Source of the DNA: Dehalogenimonas formicexedens
Lineage (GTDB): Bacteria; Chloroflexota; Dehalococcoidia; Dehalococcoidales; Dehalococcoidaceae
Assembly: GCF_001953175.1 (NCBI RefSeq)
Contig: NZ_CP018258.1
Coordinates: 1,578,210 to 1,642,209 of the forward strand
Direction of reading: 5' to 3'
DNA: 64,000 nucleotides
This document shows, piece after piece, positions 57,171 to 64,000 of the stretch; position 1 is the first letter of the stretch; every line of letters starts with the position of its first letter. Made by a program: the position numbers and the translations under genes. Under the pieces are notes generated by a model that searched no databases, was not told where the DNA came from, and saw only the letters and a list, made by a program, of their open reading frames with translations.

Positions 57171-57956
57171 GTGTACACATGCAAGATCTGCAACAGGCAA
57201 TTCAAGTCGATCAAGGCGCTCGGCGGTCATACGTCGGGCGCCCACCCGGTAAACAAGGATGAACCACCCATGAGCGAAAACCAGGCTCCTGAACAGGTTG
57301 ACGGAAAGGCGGATGAGGCGAGCATCGCCGCCGAGATCAGGGAATACCTGGGCAAGGGCTACACCTTCGAGCAACTCACGAATGACCTTCACTTCAAAGA
57401 AAGAACGGTGAGGCAGGAGCTGGCCAAGATGATCCCGGCGGCCGACGATCAGGCCAGCAACCTGCCGTCGACCTACAAGCAGAGCGAAGTCATTTCGCCA
57501 GAGGCGGTCCTCCGCCGTTACATGGGCGATAGCTATGAAGAACAGTGCGAGCTCCGGGGCATGATGAAACTCCGGTCGTCGATGCTTCTTGTAATGGAGC
57601 TGGCTCAAATCCAAAAGACGCAAGCCGAAGCTGAGGCGAAACGCTTTGAGCCCCTTTTAAGGATGCTGACTGCCTCTCGCGAGGAGCTCGATGCCGCGGC
57701 GGCCAGAGCCCGGGGCGCCAGTTCGGAAATGGCCAGAGAAGCGGCCCAAGAGGCGGTTGGCGGTGTCTTGGGCTATATCGAAGAGAAGCTACCCAAAGGA
57801 CCGCCGCCGAAGACGGTTGACGAGGCCTATGCCAAGCGAGTCGATAAAGTGATGGACATGATGTGGGGCATGATGGAGCAACAGATGTTTCCTGGCCGGG
57901 GCGGCGGTGGCGTTCCGGAAGGCTGGGAGACAGAACAAAAGAAAGGAGGCATGTAA
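57171..57956 (+). CDS. C2H2 zinc-finger protein
   Basis: A 261-residue protein starting at GTG 57171 (CAGGAGGCAGG upstream). The first 25 residues are a classical C2H2 finger: CKIC-x12-HTSGAH (C-x2-C-x12-H-x4-H). A helix-turn-helix-like stretch (YTFEQLTNDLHFKERTVRQELAKM, about 63-86), a long helix rich in Glu/Ala (about 140-200) and a Met/Gly-rich end follow. C2H2 fingers are rare in bacteria but are common in archaeal viruses and plasmids. It is probably DNA-binding. Coupled to the next gene by an ATGTAATG overlap. Confidence 0.7.
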   Translation: MYTCKICNRQFKSIKALGGHTSGAHPVNKDEPPMSENQAPEQVDGKADEASIAAEIREYLGKGYTFEQLTNDLHFKERTVRQELAKMIPAADDQASNLPSTYKQSEVISPEAVLRRYMGDSYEEQCELRGMMKLRSSMLLVMELAQIQKTQAEAEAKRFEPLLRMLTASREELDAAAARARGASSEMAREAAQEAVGGVLGYIEEKLPKGPPPKTVDEAYAKRVDKVMDMMWGMMEQQMFPGRGGGGVPEGWETEQKKGGM

Positions 57957-58201
57957 TGTTTAATCCGGGTATGGCCGGCATCAACCGGCAGCAGATGGAG
58001 CAGGCCCAGGAGATCGGGCGGCATATGGGCATGGAGATCACCAAACGCCGAAAGGAAGGCCGGCTCGAGGTCAGGTTTTACCTGTTGGACCCGAACGAGA
58101 AACTCGACCTTGGCGAGCCGGTGGACAAACTCTGCGAGCAGTTGGCCTGGGGCTTTTCAACCATGTTCGGCATCAAGGGCAAGATCATCAATGTGGAATA
58201 A
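57956..58201 (+). CDS. Small hypothetical protein
   Basis: An 81-residue soluble protein. The N-terminal 40 residues are helical and rich in Met, Gln and Arg, and the rest is a beta-alpha-beta pattern (GRLEVRFYLLDPNEKLDLGEPVDKLCEQLAWGF, then GIKGKIINVE). I know no family. GGAGG sits upstream, inside the end of the C2H2 gene. Confidence 0.6.
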   Translation: MFNPGMAGINRQQMEQAQEIGRHMGMEITKRRKEGRLEVRFYLLDPNEKLDLGEPVDKLCEQLAWGFSTMFGIKGKIINVE

Positions 58202-58421
58202 CTATTTCACCTTGCTCACTATCGTCGCGCTCCTTAGGGCAGATTACGAGATCAGCAAGCCGCCGGAGGAGACGAATCCTCCGGCGGCTTCTCGATCACT
58301 GAGGAAGAACGTCCTCGCAGCTAGCCAGAGGGAGTGGGCGGATAAAGCGGTCCGCAAGTATGCTGAAGCCCAGGACAAGAAGTGGCGGAACTGGCAGGAG
58401 GCGATGTTTGAGTTAGAATAG
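58191..58421 (+). CDS. Small hypothetical protein
   Basis: A 76-residue protein overlapping the previous gene by 11 bases. One short hydrophobic start (NYFTLLTIVALL) and a charged helical C-terminus (VRKYAEAQDKKWRNWQEAMFELE). Family unknown; possibly a small membrane-anchored protein. It ends the early operon before the AT-rich UvrD insert. Confidence 0.5.
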   Translation: MWNNYFTLLTIVALLRADYEISKPPEETNPPAASRSLRKNVLAASQREWADKAVRKYAEAQDKKWRNWQEAMFELE

Positions 58422-58479
58422 GCTATTTCATGTGTTGAACCCGATGTTCGTGCAATGGTAATTAAGCCGACAAATTAAC

Positions 58480-58524
58480 TTGAATGGTGAAGCGCCTGGT
58501 GCTATAAATGCCCAGGCTCTTTTT
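58480..58524 (+). promoter_or_regulatory. Hairpin and promoter before the UvrD-like gene
   Basis: TTGAAT (58480-58485) and TATAAA (58503-58508) are 17 bases apart. GCCTGG (58494-58499) and CCAGGC (58512-58517) form a GC stem that ends in TTTTT, so the same stretch can serve as terminator for the early operon and promoter for the UvrD gene. TGAAGCGCCTGGTGC also occurs after nrdJ. Confidence 0.5.
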
Positions 58525-58550
58525 GGTTTATCAACTCATGGAGGAATGGA

Positions 58551-60461
58551 ATGACTTGGCATGATGATCTTTCTCCGGAACAAAAAGAGAAGGCCGAACA
58601 CTTTGGTTCACATGCAAGATTATTAGCTGGACCTGGAACGGGTAAGACTCGAACCATGACTGGTAGGATTGCCTTTCTGTTACAGGAAAAAAATGTTTCT
58701 GCAGGTGAGATTTTAGCCCTGACTTTCACTAGAGCAGCGGCAAGCGAACTAAGAAAACGCATTGCCGAGCATCAAGAAGGTGGAAGCATCCCTAAAGTAA
58801 CTACACTCCATTCTTTCGCTCTCCAATCGCTCCTGCAACTTGGAGCCGGTAACCGCCTCCCCTCTCCAATCAGAATTGCAGATGATTTTGAAGAAAGACA
58901 AATCATTGAAGAAGACATCAAAGACTTACTCGATTTGCCAAAGGTTAAAAATGCCCGGGATCTCATCGATCTTCTTTCCGCAGACTGGGAGATGCTTTCA
59001 GCTGAGGTCGATGATTGGGCTCATAGGTTTCCAAACCCCAGATTTCTTGGTGCTTGGCAAGAGCATCGAACAATCTACGGGTATACACTCCAAGCTGAAC
59101 TTGTATACCAATTAAAGAAGGCATTGGAAGAGGGAACAAGAAGACTTGCAAATTCGCCATTACATGTCTTGGTAGATGAATATCAAGATCTTAATGCATG
59201 TGATTTGTCTGTCATTAATAGCCTGGCGCGGGGTGGCGCCACACTCTACGTCGCTGGAGACGATGATCAAAGTATCTATGGCTTTAGACATGCTGATCCA
59301 ACTGGTATTCGCCGCTTTCTTGAAGAATATCCTGGATCTGAACCTCTGACACTATCTGAATGCCATCGTTGCGGTCAAAATATACTTACTATCGCAGATT
59401 ATGTTGCAGAGCAAGATATTCGCAGGCTTATTAAACCTTTGACTCCATGTAGCATGAGACCGGGAGAAGTTCATTTGTTAGAATTTAACGACTTTGATGA
59501 TGAAGCCAACGCGATTGCGCGAATTTCACGCTGGTTAGTTGAGACTAAAGGCATCACTCCCGATCAGATCTTGGTTTTGATTAGGTCTAATAAGCATCAC
59601 AGATTTTCCAACCCGATTTGTGCCGCATTGCAAAACCAAGGAATTCCAGCAACAACCGTTGAAAACCCACTGAATGTATTTGAACAAGATCAAGGCCGTG
59701 TTTTTATCTCATTTCTTCGCCTAATGGTCAATCGAAATGATAATTTGGCTTGGCGAAACCTGATTAAGATACGGGACAATGATCTAGGGGATGTCGCAGT
59801 TGCCAGCATTTACGAGATTGCTCGAAATAAGGGAATCACCTTCTTTGAAGCCCTGTCTCTAATAGCTAACAATCCAGTCCTTATCCCAAGACAGGGAGAA
59901 GCAATAAAAACAGAGTATGAAACCACAAATAATATGCTCGATAGGCTTAATGCGACGAACGAACATGCCGACAATCTTAGTGAGTTCATACATTGTATGG
60001 TCAACGAGTTACTTGCCATTGAACATGGGGAAGAAATGATGGAAGTCATCGAACACATTATTTCTGACAATTCCGGCATCTCGCTTGAGGATTTTCTGCG
60101 AGAAATCGTCTCTCCGATGCGGGACAAAGAACAAGTTCGAGTTGAAGGAAAGGTAAATGTAATGACAATGCATCAGGCAAAGGGACTCGATGCAGAAGTA
60201 ATTTTTGTTGCCGCAGCGGAAGATGAATATATCCCTGGGCGAGCTCAGGGTAATGAAATTGACGATGAGCGAAGATTGCTTTATGTGTCTCTCACTCGCG
60301 CACGTTCTTTTCTTTACGTCACCTATTGCAATCATCGAACAGGAATTCAACAGCATACTGGTAGATCACCTTTGACAGCGAGTCGTAACCTAACCCGGTT
60401 CCTCAGCGGGGGACCCGTGCGCCGAGTATTAGGCCAAACCTTTGTCGCTGGTTTAGATTAG
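58551..60461 (+). CDS. UvrD/PcrA-type superfamily 1 helicase
   Basis: A 636-residue SF1A helicase. Walker A GPGTGKTRT (near 31), motif Ia LALTFTRAAASEL, motif II VDEYQDLN, GDDDQSIYGFRHA, motif IV-VI VNVMTMHQAKGLDAEVIFVAA and RRLLYVSLTRAR are all intact. It unwinds DNA with ATP. The base composition is clearly more AT-rich than the rest of the element, and the gene is flanked by non-coding DNA on both sides, so it looks like acquired cargo. Stand-alone UvrD-like helicases occur in defence systems, but no nuclease partner is adjacent here. Confidence 0.88.
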   Translation: MTWHDDLSPEQKEKAEHFGSHARLLAGPGTGKTRTMTGRIAFLLQEKNVSAGEILALTFTRAAASELRKRIAEHQEGGSIPKVTTLHSFALQSLLQLGAGNRLPSPIRIADDFEERQIIEEDIKDLLDLPKVKNARDLIDLLSADWEMLSAEVDDWAHRFPNPRFLGAWQEHRTIYGYTLQAELVYQLKKALEEGTRRLANSPLHVLVDEYQDLNACDLSVINSLARGGATLYVAGDDDQSIYGFRHADPTGIRRFLEEYPGSEPLTLSECHRCGQNILTIADYVAEQDIRRLIKPLTPCSMRPGEVHLLEFNDFDDEANAIARISRWLVETKGITPDQILVLIRSNKHHRFSNPICAALQNQGIPATTVENPLNVFEQDQGRVFISFLRLMVNRNDNLAWRNLIKIRDNDLGDVAVASIYEIARNKGITFFEALSLIANNPVLIPRQGEAIKTEYETTNNMLDRLNATNEHADNLSEFIHCMVNELLAIEHGEEMMEVIEHIISDNSGISLEDFLREIVSPMRDKEQVRVEGKVNVMTMHQAKGLDAEVIFVAAAEDEYIPGRAQGNEIDDERRLLYVSLTRARSFLYVTYCNHRTGIQQHTGRSPLTASRNLTRFLSGGPVRRVLGQTFVAGLD

Positions 60462-60757
60462 TGGGATTTTTAGAAGAAACTCACTCCTCCTTTAATGGTA
60501 TAAAAGCGGAGCTTCCGCATGGTGATATGCTGTTGAGTATGCTATTTGAATAGTTTTCTTTGTATTTGCTGAGCAATTTAATGCCCCCTCGCCACCCCTC
60601 CCCTCATCGCCATGTTTAATCTCCTCTCCGTCTCCCCCCTGGCCTTTCAGCCTTTGATTTCAACGAAGTATGAGTAGAAGTCTGGTTTTGTTAGAGAACG
60701 GCCAATTGAGGTGTCTATTTGCGCGATCGTATTCAAAGCTAAAATACCCTCACCCTA
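60462..60757. other. Non-coding spacer after the UvrD gene
   Basis: About 300 AT-mixed bases with a GCGGAGCTTCCGC hairpin near 60508 and runs of C. I see no gene. A promoter follows. Confidence 0.5.
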
Positions 60758-60988
60758 TTGACAGGCCAGACACAGCCTGTATAATCTGATTTCGTAAGCC
60801 TCGTGAGCTTGCTGGAAAAACCCGGCTCACGAGGCTCGTTGTTTTTCACGGCAGCTCACAGGCTCGCACAAGGGGTCAGCACTCCGGACCGGCAAGGTTC
60901 AGGCTGACCCCTTTGCCTTTCCGCCCGGAGTGCAACCCCGAAATCGTCCCGGCCGCGAACGGACCGAGACTAAAGAGGAGGTGCCCGC
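60758..60988 (+). ncRNA. Structured leader of the late operon with promoter
   Basis: TTGACA (60758-60763) and TATAAT (60780-60785), 16 apart, precede three RNA elements. First, AGCCTCGTGAGC (60797-60808) pairs with GCTCACGAGGCT (60825-60836), then a T-run: a terminator only five bases into the transcript. Its left arm can also pair with GCTCACAGGCT (60854-60864). Second, AAGGGGTCAGC (60870-60880) pairs with GCTGACCCCTT (60903-60913). Third, GCACTCCGG (60879-60887), in that loop, pairs with CCGGAGTGC (60925-60933) beyond it: interleaved stems, a pseudoknot or switch. Confidence 0.6.
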
Positions 60989-61201
60989 ATGGGAAAGTAC
61001 GCCAGCTGGAACGACCTGGAAAAGAACGTCCCCGTCGCCTACCAAGAAAAAGCCACCCCCGAAGCCTTCCGCACCGGCATGAATGGCATCGCGCCGTCCG
61101 GTCTGAAGGTGAAAGAGGGGCGGGTTAATCACTATCGCGACGGCGTCGACGGCAAGGGTCCGGTCATGGTTAGCGGCTACAAGCGCGCCATGTTCGAATA
61201 G
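60989..61201 (+). CDS. First late-operon protein, unknown
   Basis: A 70-residue soluble protein. KYASWNDLEKNVPVAYQEKA suggests an initial helix, and the rest is Gly-rich and basic (SGLKVKEGRVNHYRDGVDGKGPVMVSGYKRAMFE). AGGAGG precedes ATG 60989. I recognise no family. It is the first gene after the structured leader. Confidence 0.6.
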   Translation: MGKYASWNDLEKNVPVAYQEKATPEAFRTGMNGIAPSGLKVKEGRVNHYRDGVDGKGPVMVSGYKRAMFE

Positions 61202-61343
61202 CGCCTGCTCTGCCTGATGCCTTTTCTCAGATTTTAATCCTTCTTCCTTCACTGCTGTCGCGGCGGCAGAGGAGGAAGATCCACCAGGGAGAGGACACCA
61301 GGCAAATGCCGGAAATCCAAATGAAAATAACGAGGAGGCAGCG

Positions 61344-61547
61344 ATGTTCAATCCACAGCAAATCAGCGGGCCGGTAGCGCCGGGGCAATATAACCCGATG
61401 CAGGTGAGCGGCCCGGGCTCTTACTACCCCACCCAGACCACCGATCCCTTTTCAGGGATGTTTTCCGCCATGATGCCCATGATCATGATGGTGATGATGA
61501 TGGCTATCATCATGCCCATGATGAAGGGCGTCACGTCTAAGGACTGA
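61344..61547 (+). CDS. Met-rich single-helix membrane protein (copy 1)
   Basis: A 67-residue protein. Residues 1-35 are a Gly/Pro/Gln/Tyr-rich, probably exposed segment (QQISGPVAP, SGPGSYYPTQTTD). Then comes a membrane helix with 12 methionines in 24 residues (about 38-61), and a short charged end (KGVTSKD). It is a close paralogue of the next gene. Such composition is very unusual. GAGGAGGCAGCG precedes ATG 61344. Function unknown; a structural or membrane-remodelling role is inferred from size and context. Confidence 0.65.
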   Translation: MFNPQQISGPVAPGQYNPMQVSGPGSYYPTQTTDPFSGMFSAMMPMIMMVMMMAIIMPMMKGVTSKD

Positions 61548-61583
61548 ACTAAAACGAAAGTTACTGTAGGAGGTAGCTAAACC

Positions 61584-61778
61584 ATGTACGCAACACAGCA
61601 GTTCGCCGGGATGCAGGCCCGGCCCCAGCAATACCAGTACGGCACTGTCGGCGGCTACTATCCCCAGCAGACCACCGACATGACGAGCATGTTCTCGGGC
61701 ATGATGCCCATGATCATGATGGTGATGATGATGGCCATCATGATGCCGATGATGAAAGGCATCACCGGTAAATCCTAG
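61584..61778 (+). CDS. Met-rich single-helix membrane protein (copy 2)
   Basis: A 64-residue paralogue of the preceding protein: a Gln/Tyr-rich exposed start (ATQQFAGMQARPQQYQYG), the shared YYPxQTTD block, a membrane helix with 13 methionines in 24 residues and a terminal KGITGKS. GTAGGAGGTAGC precedes ATG 61584. The pairing of two near-identical small membrane proteins recalls major and minor coat subunits or pore subunits. That is inference. Confidence 0.65.
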   Translation: MYATQQFAGMQARPQQYQYGTVGGYYPQQTTDMTSMFSGMMPMIMMVMMMAIMMPMMKGITGKS

Positions 61779-61809
61779 GCGAGGCAAATTCAATACAGGA
61801 GGTAAATTC

Positions 61810-62397
61810 TTGAACAAGAAGATTGTTCCGCAGCAATATCCGGGCTATCCCGGGGCGCGGCCTCCCAAGGGCTGGGTGCCTCCCCTGGGTCAGTCGTTGG
61901 CGCTGCTCGGCGTGTACGACAACGAGTCTGGCAACTGGATGGGTCTGCCGCTCCAGGTATTTAGGGAAGCCCTGCTAAACGCCGAGGCAATCCATACCGA
62001 AGACCGCATCGACGAGCGCGACAAGGTCGAGGTAACCGTGCCTGATGCTTCGGCCCAGGATACGGTCAAAACCGTCGAGCTCGAGGTGCCGGCAGGCGAG
62101 GTCTGGTTCCTGAACCGCCTCAACTTGGTCACCGAAGCCGAGGTGTCGGGCAACTTCCGTGTCTCGAAGTTCCCAAAGTCAGACACCATCGACAAGAAAT
62201 ACTTGGGCACCGACCAGGCGGCCGGGGCTAATACCAACTACGACCTGGCCGCGGCCGGGCAGCTCGGCGCCGATCTCCGGCTCACCCCTGGCGACAAGCT
62301 GACCGTGGTCGCCACGGTGACCGCCGCCGGCGGCACCACGGCAGCCCGAAAGGTGACCCTTAATCCGTACGGCCGCAAGGCCAGGCGGCTAGTCTAA
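61810..62397 (+). CDS. Beta-rich protein, possible structural component
   Basis: A 195-residue protein starting at TTG 61810 with a strong CAGGAGGTAAATT site. Residues 1-45 are Pro/Gly-rich (QQYPGYPGARPPKGW). Residues 75-195 show alternating strands: VKTVELEVPAGEVWFLNRLNLV, GNFRVSKFP, DKLTVVATVTAAGGTT. The phrase EVPAGEVWFLNRL resembles beta-sandwich proteins of virions. No membrane helix. I do not know the family. Confidence 0.55.
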   Translation: MNKKIVPQQYPGYPGARPPKGWVPPLGQSLALLGVYDNESGNWMGLPLQVFREALLNAEAIHTEDRIDERDKVEVTVPDASAQDTVKTVELEVPAGEVWFLNRLNLVTEAEVSGNFRVSKFPKSDTIDKKYLGTDQAAGANTNYDLAAAGQLGADLRLTPGDKLTVVATVTAAGGTTAARKVTLNPYGRKARRLV

Positions 62398-62414
62398 GCG
62401 TAGGGAGGCTTCCC

Positions 62415-62915
62415 ATGCCCTATGCGATGGTGCCGCCGGGCTACCGGGCTATCCCACTGGGGCAAACCGGTAGCATTGAAGGACTGGGCGCCTTCGCCCC
62501 GCTCGAAGAGAGCTCAGACGAAGGCGCTCTTTTCTTAGCCCGGCTCGATTTCGAGGAATTTCCTTCGGGCGAGATAATGGCGCAGCTGGAGCAGGCTTTT
62601 AGCGATGCCGGAGTCGAGCATTGGCCCGGCTATAGCTATATCGTACATGCCGATTCGGGCAGGCCTGCCGTTTATCTCGCCTGGCAGAAGGGATTCGCCT
62701 GGCTGCCGATCATTGCCGGCATTATCGGTTTCATCGCCCTGCCGCCGCTGGTCGGCACCGTCATCTGGTGGCTGATCCCGGAGGATGTGAAAAACCTCAT
62801 CTCCAGCCTCATCAACATGGGCATGATGCTGCTTGTTATGTACATCCTGATGCAGGTGATGAAGCCGCTCGCCGCGCCTAAAAAGCCCAAGAAATTACCC
62901 GAGGCTAAAACATGA
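62415..62915 (+). CDS. Membrane protein with soluble head, two helices
   Basis: A 166-residue protein. Residues 1-90 are a soluble alpha/beta-like head (ALFLARLDFEEFPSGEIMAQLEQAF). Two helices follow (about 93-118 and 124-150: WLPIIAGIIGFIALPPLVGTV; LINMGMMLLVMYILMQVM), then a basic Pro/Lys tail (APKKPKKLPEAKT). GGGAGGC precedes ATG 62415. It overlaps the next gene (ATGA). Family unknown. Confidence 0.6.
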   Translation: MPYAMVPPGYRAIPLGQTGSIEGLGAFAPLEESSDEGALFLARLDFEEFPSGEIMAQLEQAFSDAGVEHWPGYSYIVHADSGRPAVYLAWQKGFAWLPIIAGIIGFIALPPLVGTVIWWLIPEDVKNLISSLINMGMMLLVMYILMQVMKPLAAPKKPKKLPEAKT

Positions 62916-63073
62916 ACGGCTACCCCACAGAGTACAACACCTACCAGCCGATGTTCTGGCAGTCGGCATTTTCTGCGATCATCGGCGTTGCCATGATGAT
63001 CGCCCTGGGTACCTGGGCTCTGTCCACGGTGAGAAAAGCCTTGAAAGGCGAAGACGTGGAGTTTCCATTATGA
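62912..63073 (+). CDS. Tiny single-helix membrane protein
   Basis: A 53-residue protein not usually called because of its size: a Tyr/Pro/Gln-rich start (NGYPTEYNTYQPMFWQ), one helix (about 18-38, AFSAIIGVAMMIALGTWAL) and a basic-then-acidic tail (VRKALKGEDVEFPL). The ATG overlaps the preceding stop, and its own stop overlaps the next ATG. Coupling on both sides makes it credible. Family unknown. Confidence 0.6.
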   Translation: MNGYPTEYNTYQPMFWQSAFSAIIGVAMMIALGTWALSTVRKALKGEDVEFPL

Positions 63074-63636
63074 GCCAGGCATCATCGGTCATGGGTGGCG
63101 CGCTGGGCGATGTCTTCTGGGACCTGCCGCCATGGCTTTACTACACCCCAGGTTATGATCTGGGTCTTTCCGTTTATGTGGCCAATCCCACTGACGTGGA
63201 GCAGGAATACGCCCTGATGGCCCGGCTGTCGCGGGACACTACCCAGATTAGCGAAGAAGCCTTGCCGGTCTTCGGCTACACCTGGTTCAAGGTCGAGCCT
63301 GGGGACCTCGCCCAACTCAAAGGCGCTTTGCGTTTTTCCGAGACCAACGCGGTCCTTGCGCTGCTTTTACACGAGAAAGAAAGCGGCGAGGTCATCGACT
63401 CAGTGGCCACCATGCTGGTAGCGCCGGGTAGCTCGGTGCTGCCGCCGGCCTGGCCCGGTGCGCCAGGAAACGCCGGCTCTTCAGGCTTCGACTGGACCTC
63501 GCTCATGGGACTCATGTTGCCGGTTTTGATGCTGGGTATAGTGGCCTCGGCAATGAAGCCGAAAACAGACAAGGCCAAGCAGCTTGCGCCGGCAAAAGAA
63601 CCCGCAAAACAGTTGCCGGTCGGGAGGGGAAGCTGA
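63070..63636 (+). CDS. Membrane protein with beta-rich head and C-terminal helix
   Basis: A 188-residue protein. The N-terminal 125 residues are beta-rich (YDLGLSVYVANPTDVEQEYALMARLS; LPVFGYTWFKVEPGDLAQLKGALRF), the pattern of an immunoglobulin-like sandwich. A helix follows (about 140-158, SLMGLMLPVLMLGIVAS) and then a basic Lys/Pro/Ala tail, like the product at 62415. It is coupled to both neighbours by overlapping stop and start codons. Family unknown. Confidence 0.6.
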   Translation: MSQASSVMGGALGDVFWDLPPWLYYTPGYDLGLSVYVANPTDVEQEYALMARLSRDTTQISEEALPVFGYTWFKVEPGDLAQLKGALRFSETNAVLALLLHEKESGEVIDSVATMLVAPGSSVLPPAWPGAPGNAGSSGFDWTSLMGLMLPVLMLGIVASAMKPKTDKAKQLAPAKEPAKQLPVGRGS

Positions 63637-64000
63637 TGCCCGGCGAGTTTTACGTCGAGGGAAGCAAGGCGAAGCTGAGCCTTAAAGCCATCGAGACGGC
63701 CATCGCCAACCTCGAGGCGAGGCTTGAGGCGATTAGGAACCAGACCGACAAGTTATCCGGCGAGATCCCGTATGTGGGTTTCACCATAGCCGACTGGCAG
63801 ATCGCCGAGAGCAACCTGATCGTCGTCGGGGCACCGGGGGTGAAGTACAAGCTCCACGACCTTTCCCTCGGTATCCAAAACCTTGCCGGAACTCAGATCA
63901 CCATCAGGCTGTATAAGCAGATAAACGGCATCGAGCGAAAAGTGTATGAACAGTCTTTCGACGCTGCCGCGGATGGCCCAGGCTTGCCGGTGGTCAACGG
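63636..64000 (+). CDS. Late-operon protein, 3' end outside window
   Basis: At least 121 residues, running off the right edge. A helical coiled-coil-like start (LSLKAIETAIANLEARLEAIRNQ) is followed by beta strands (NLIVVGAPGVKYKLHDLSLGI; TQITIRLYKQING). Its ATG overlaps the previous stop (TGATG). A coiled coil plus beta domain would fit a trimeric fibre or spike, but that is a guess. Confidence 0.6.
   Translation, partial: MPGEFYVEGSKAKLSLKAIETAIANLEARLEAIRNQTDKLSGEIPYVGFTIADWQIAESNLIVVGAPGVKYKLHDLSLGIQNLAGTQITIRLYKQINGIERKVYEQSFDAAADGPGLPVVN

Larger units (their letters stand above)
48244..64000. mobile_element. Integrated genetic element, left part (right end outside)
   Basis: The element begins at or inside tRNA-Glu(CTC) with a large serine recombinase and runs past the window. 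Order: recombinase, ImmA-like protein and XRE repressor leftward; then rightward small regulators, a directionality-factor candidate, primase/helicase, zinc-binding, membrane, J-domain and AAA+ proteins, a C2H2 protein, an AT-rich UvrD cargo gene and a late operon of small membrane proteins. Composition otherwise matches the host, suggesting long coevolution. The matching attachment site should lie beyond 64000. Confidence 0.8.

Noticed and set aside
57059-57262. A 67-codon frame overlapping the start of the C2H2 gene
   Set aside because: It lies in another frame across the tandem repeats and the well-supported C2H2 start; no family pattern.
58551-60461. A Gabija or similar two-gene defence system
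   Set aside because: The helicase is present, but no adjacent OLD/TOPRIM nuclease or other partner gene is encoded.
48244-64000. A standard tailed prophage or conjugative element
   Set aside because: No terminase, portal, capsid, tail, relaxase or type IV secretion gene is recognisable in the visible part. The right end is missing, so this remains open.

Overview
The window looks like a chromosome segment of a strictly anaerobic, high-GC bacterium. My best guess is Dehalococcoidia (Chloroflexota), close to Dehalogenimonas. The reasons are a B12-dependent ribonucleotide reductase as the only RNR, many small SHOCT and zinc-ribbon membrane proteins, and an integrative element run by a serine recombinase at a tRNA gene. 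The assignment rests on gene content and remembered families, not on a search.

Layout. 1-4.7 kb: membrane proteins, an ABC-2 exporter with its TetR regulator, and a divergent SDR. 4.7-12.2 kb: a two-component pair, a Ca2+-type P-ATPase convergent with a cation exchanger, and a HEAT protein. 12.4-17.8 kb: an SDR, a nonsense-mutated SHOCT gene, then nrdR (with a well-formed NrdR box pair) and nrdJ. 17.8-19.3 kb: an AT-rich gene that looks like a PD-(D/E)XK nuclease. 19.3-23.3 kb: GNAT, a run of SHOCT genes (one frameshifted) and a hybrid histidine kinase. 23.3-33 kb: mostly housekeeping genes (NYN RNase-like protein, radical SAM, M29 peptidase, cdsA-uppS, MFS, tRNA-Glu, copZ-copA). 33-39.3 kb: an accessory stretch with decayed DNA, seven small membrane proteins (six with zinc ribbons) and a composite repeat array. 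39.3-48.2 kb: small membrane and secreted proteins, an isoprenoid enzyme, Hsp20 under a CIRCE-like operator, a transporter with a candidate leader-peptide attenuator, and stress-type small proteins.

48.2 kb to the end is one integrated element whose far end lies outside the window. Its serine recombinase ends inside a tRNA-Glu(CTC) gene. A lysogeny-type control block (XRE repressor plus ImmA-like protein, divergent promoters) separates the leftward integration operon from a long rightward operon. That operon carries a candidate recombination directionality factor, a DUF3854/helicase replication protein with an array of repeated octamers in its gene, a J-domain protein, an AAA+ ATPase and a C2H2 zinc-finger protein. 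An AT-rich UvrD-type helicase gene follows as likely cargo. A strong promoter and an elaborately structured leader then precede a late operon of small, tightly coupled genes. Their products are mostly membrane proteins with basic C-terminal tails, including two tiny proteins whose membrane segment is about half methionine. I recognise no capsid, portal, terminase, tail or conjugation gene. This late module is the best candidate for an undescribed system: an unusual membrane-associated virion or another transfer or secretion apparatus.
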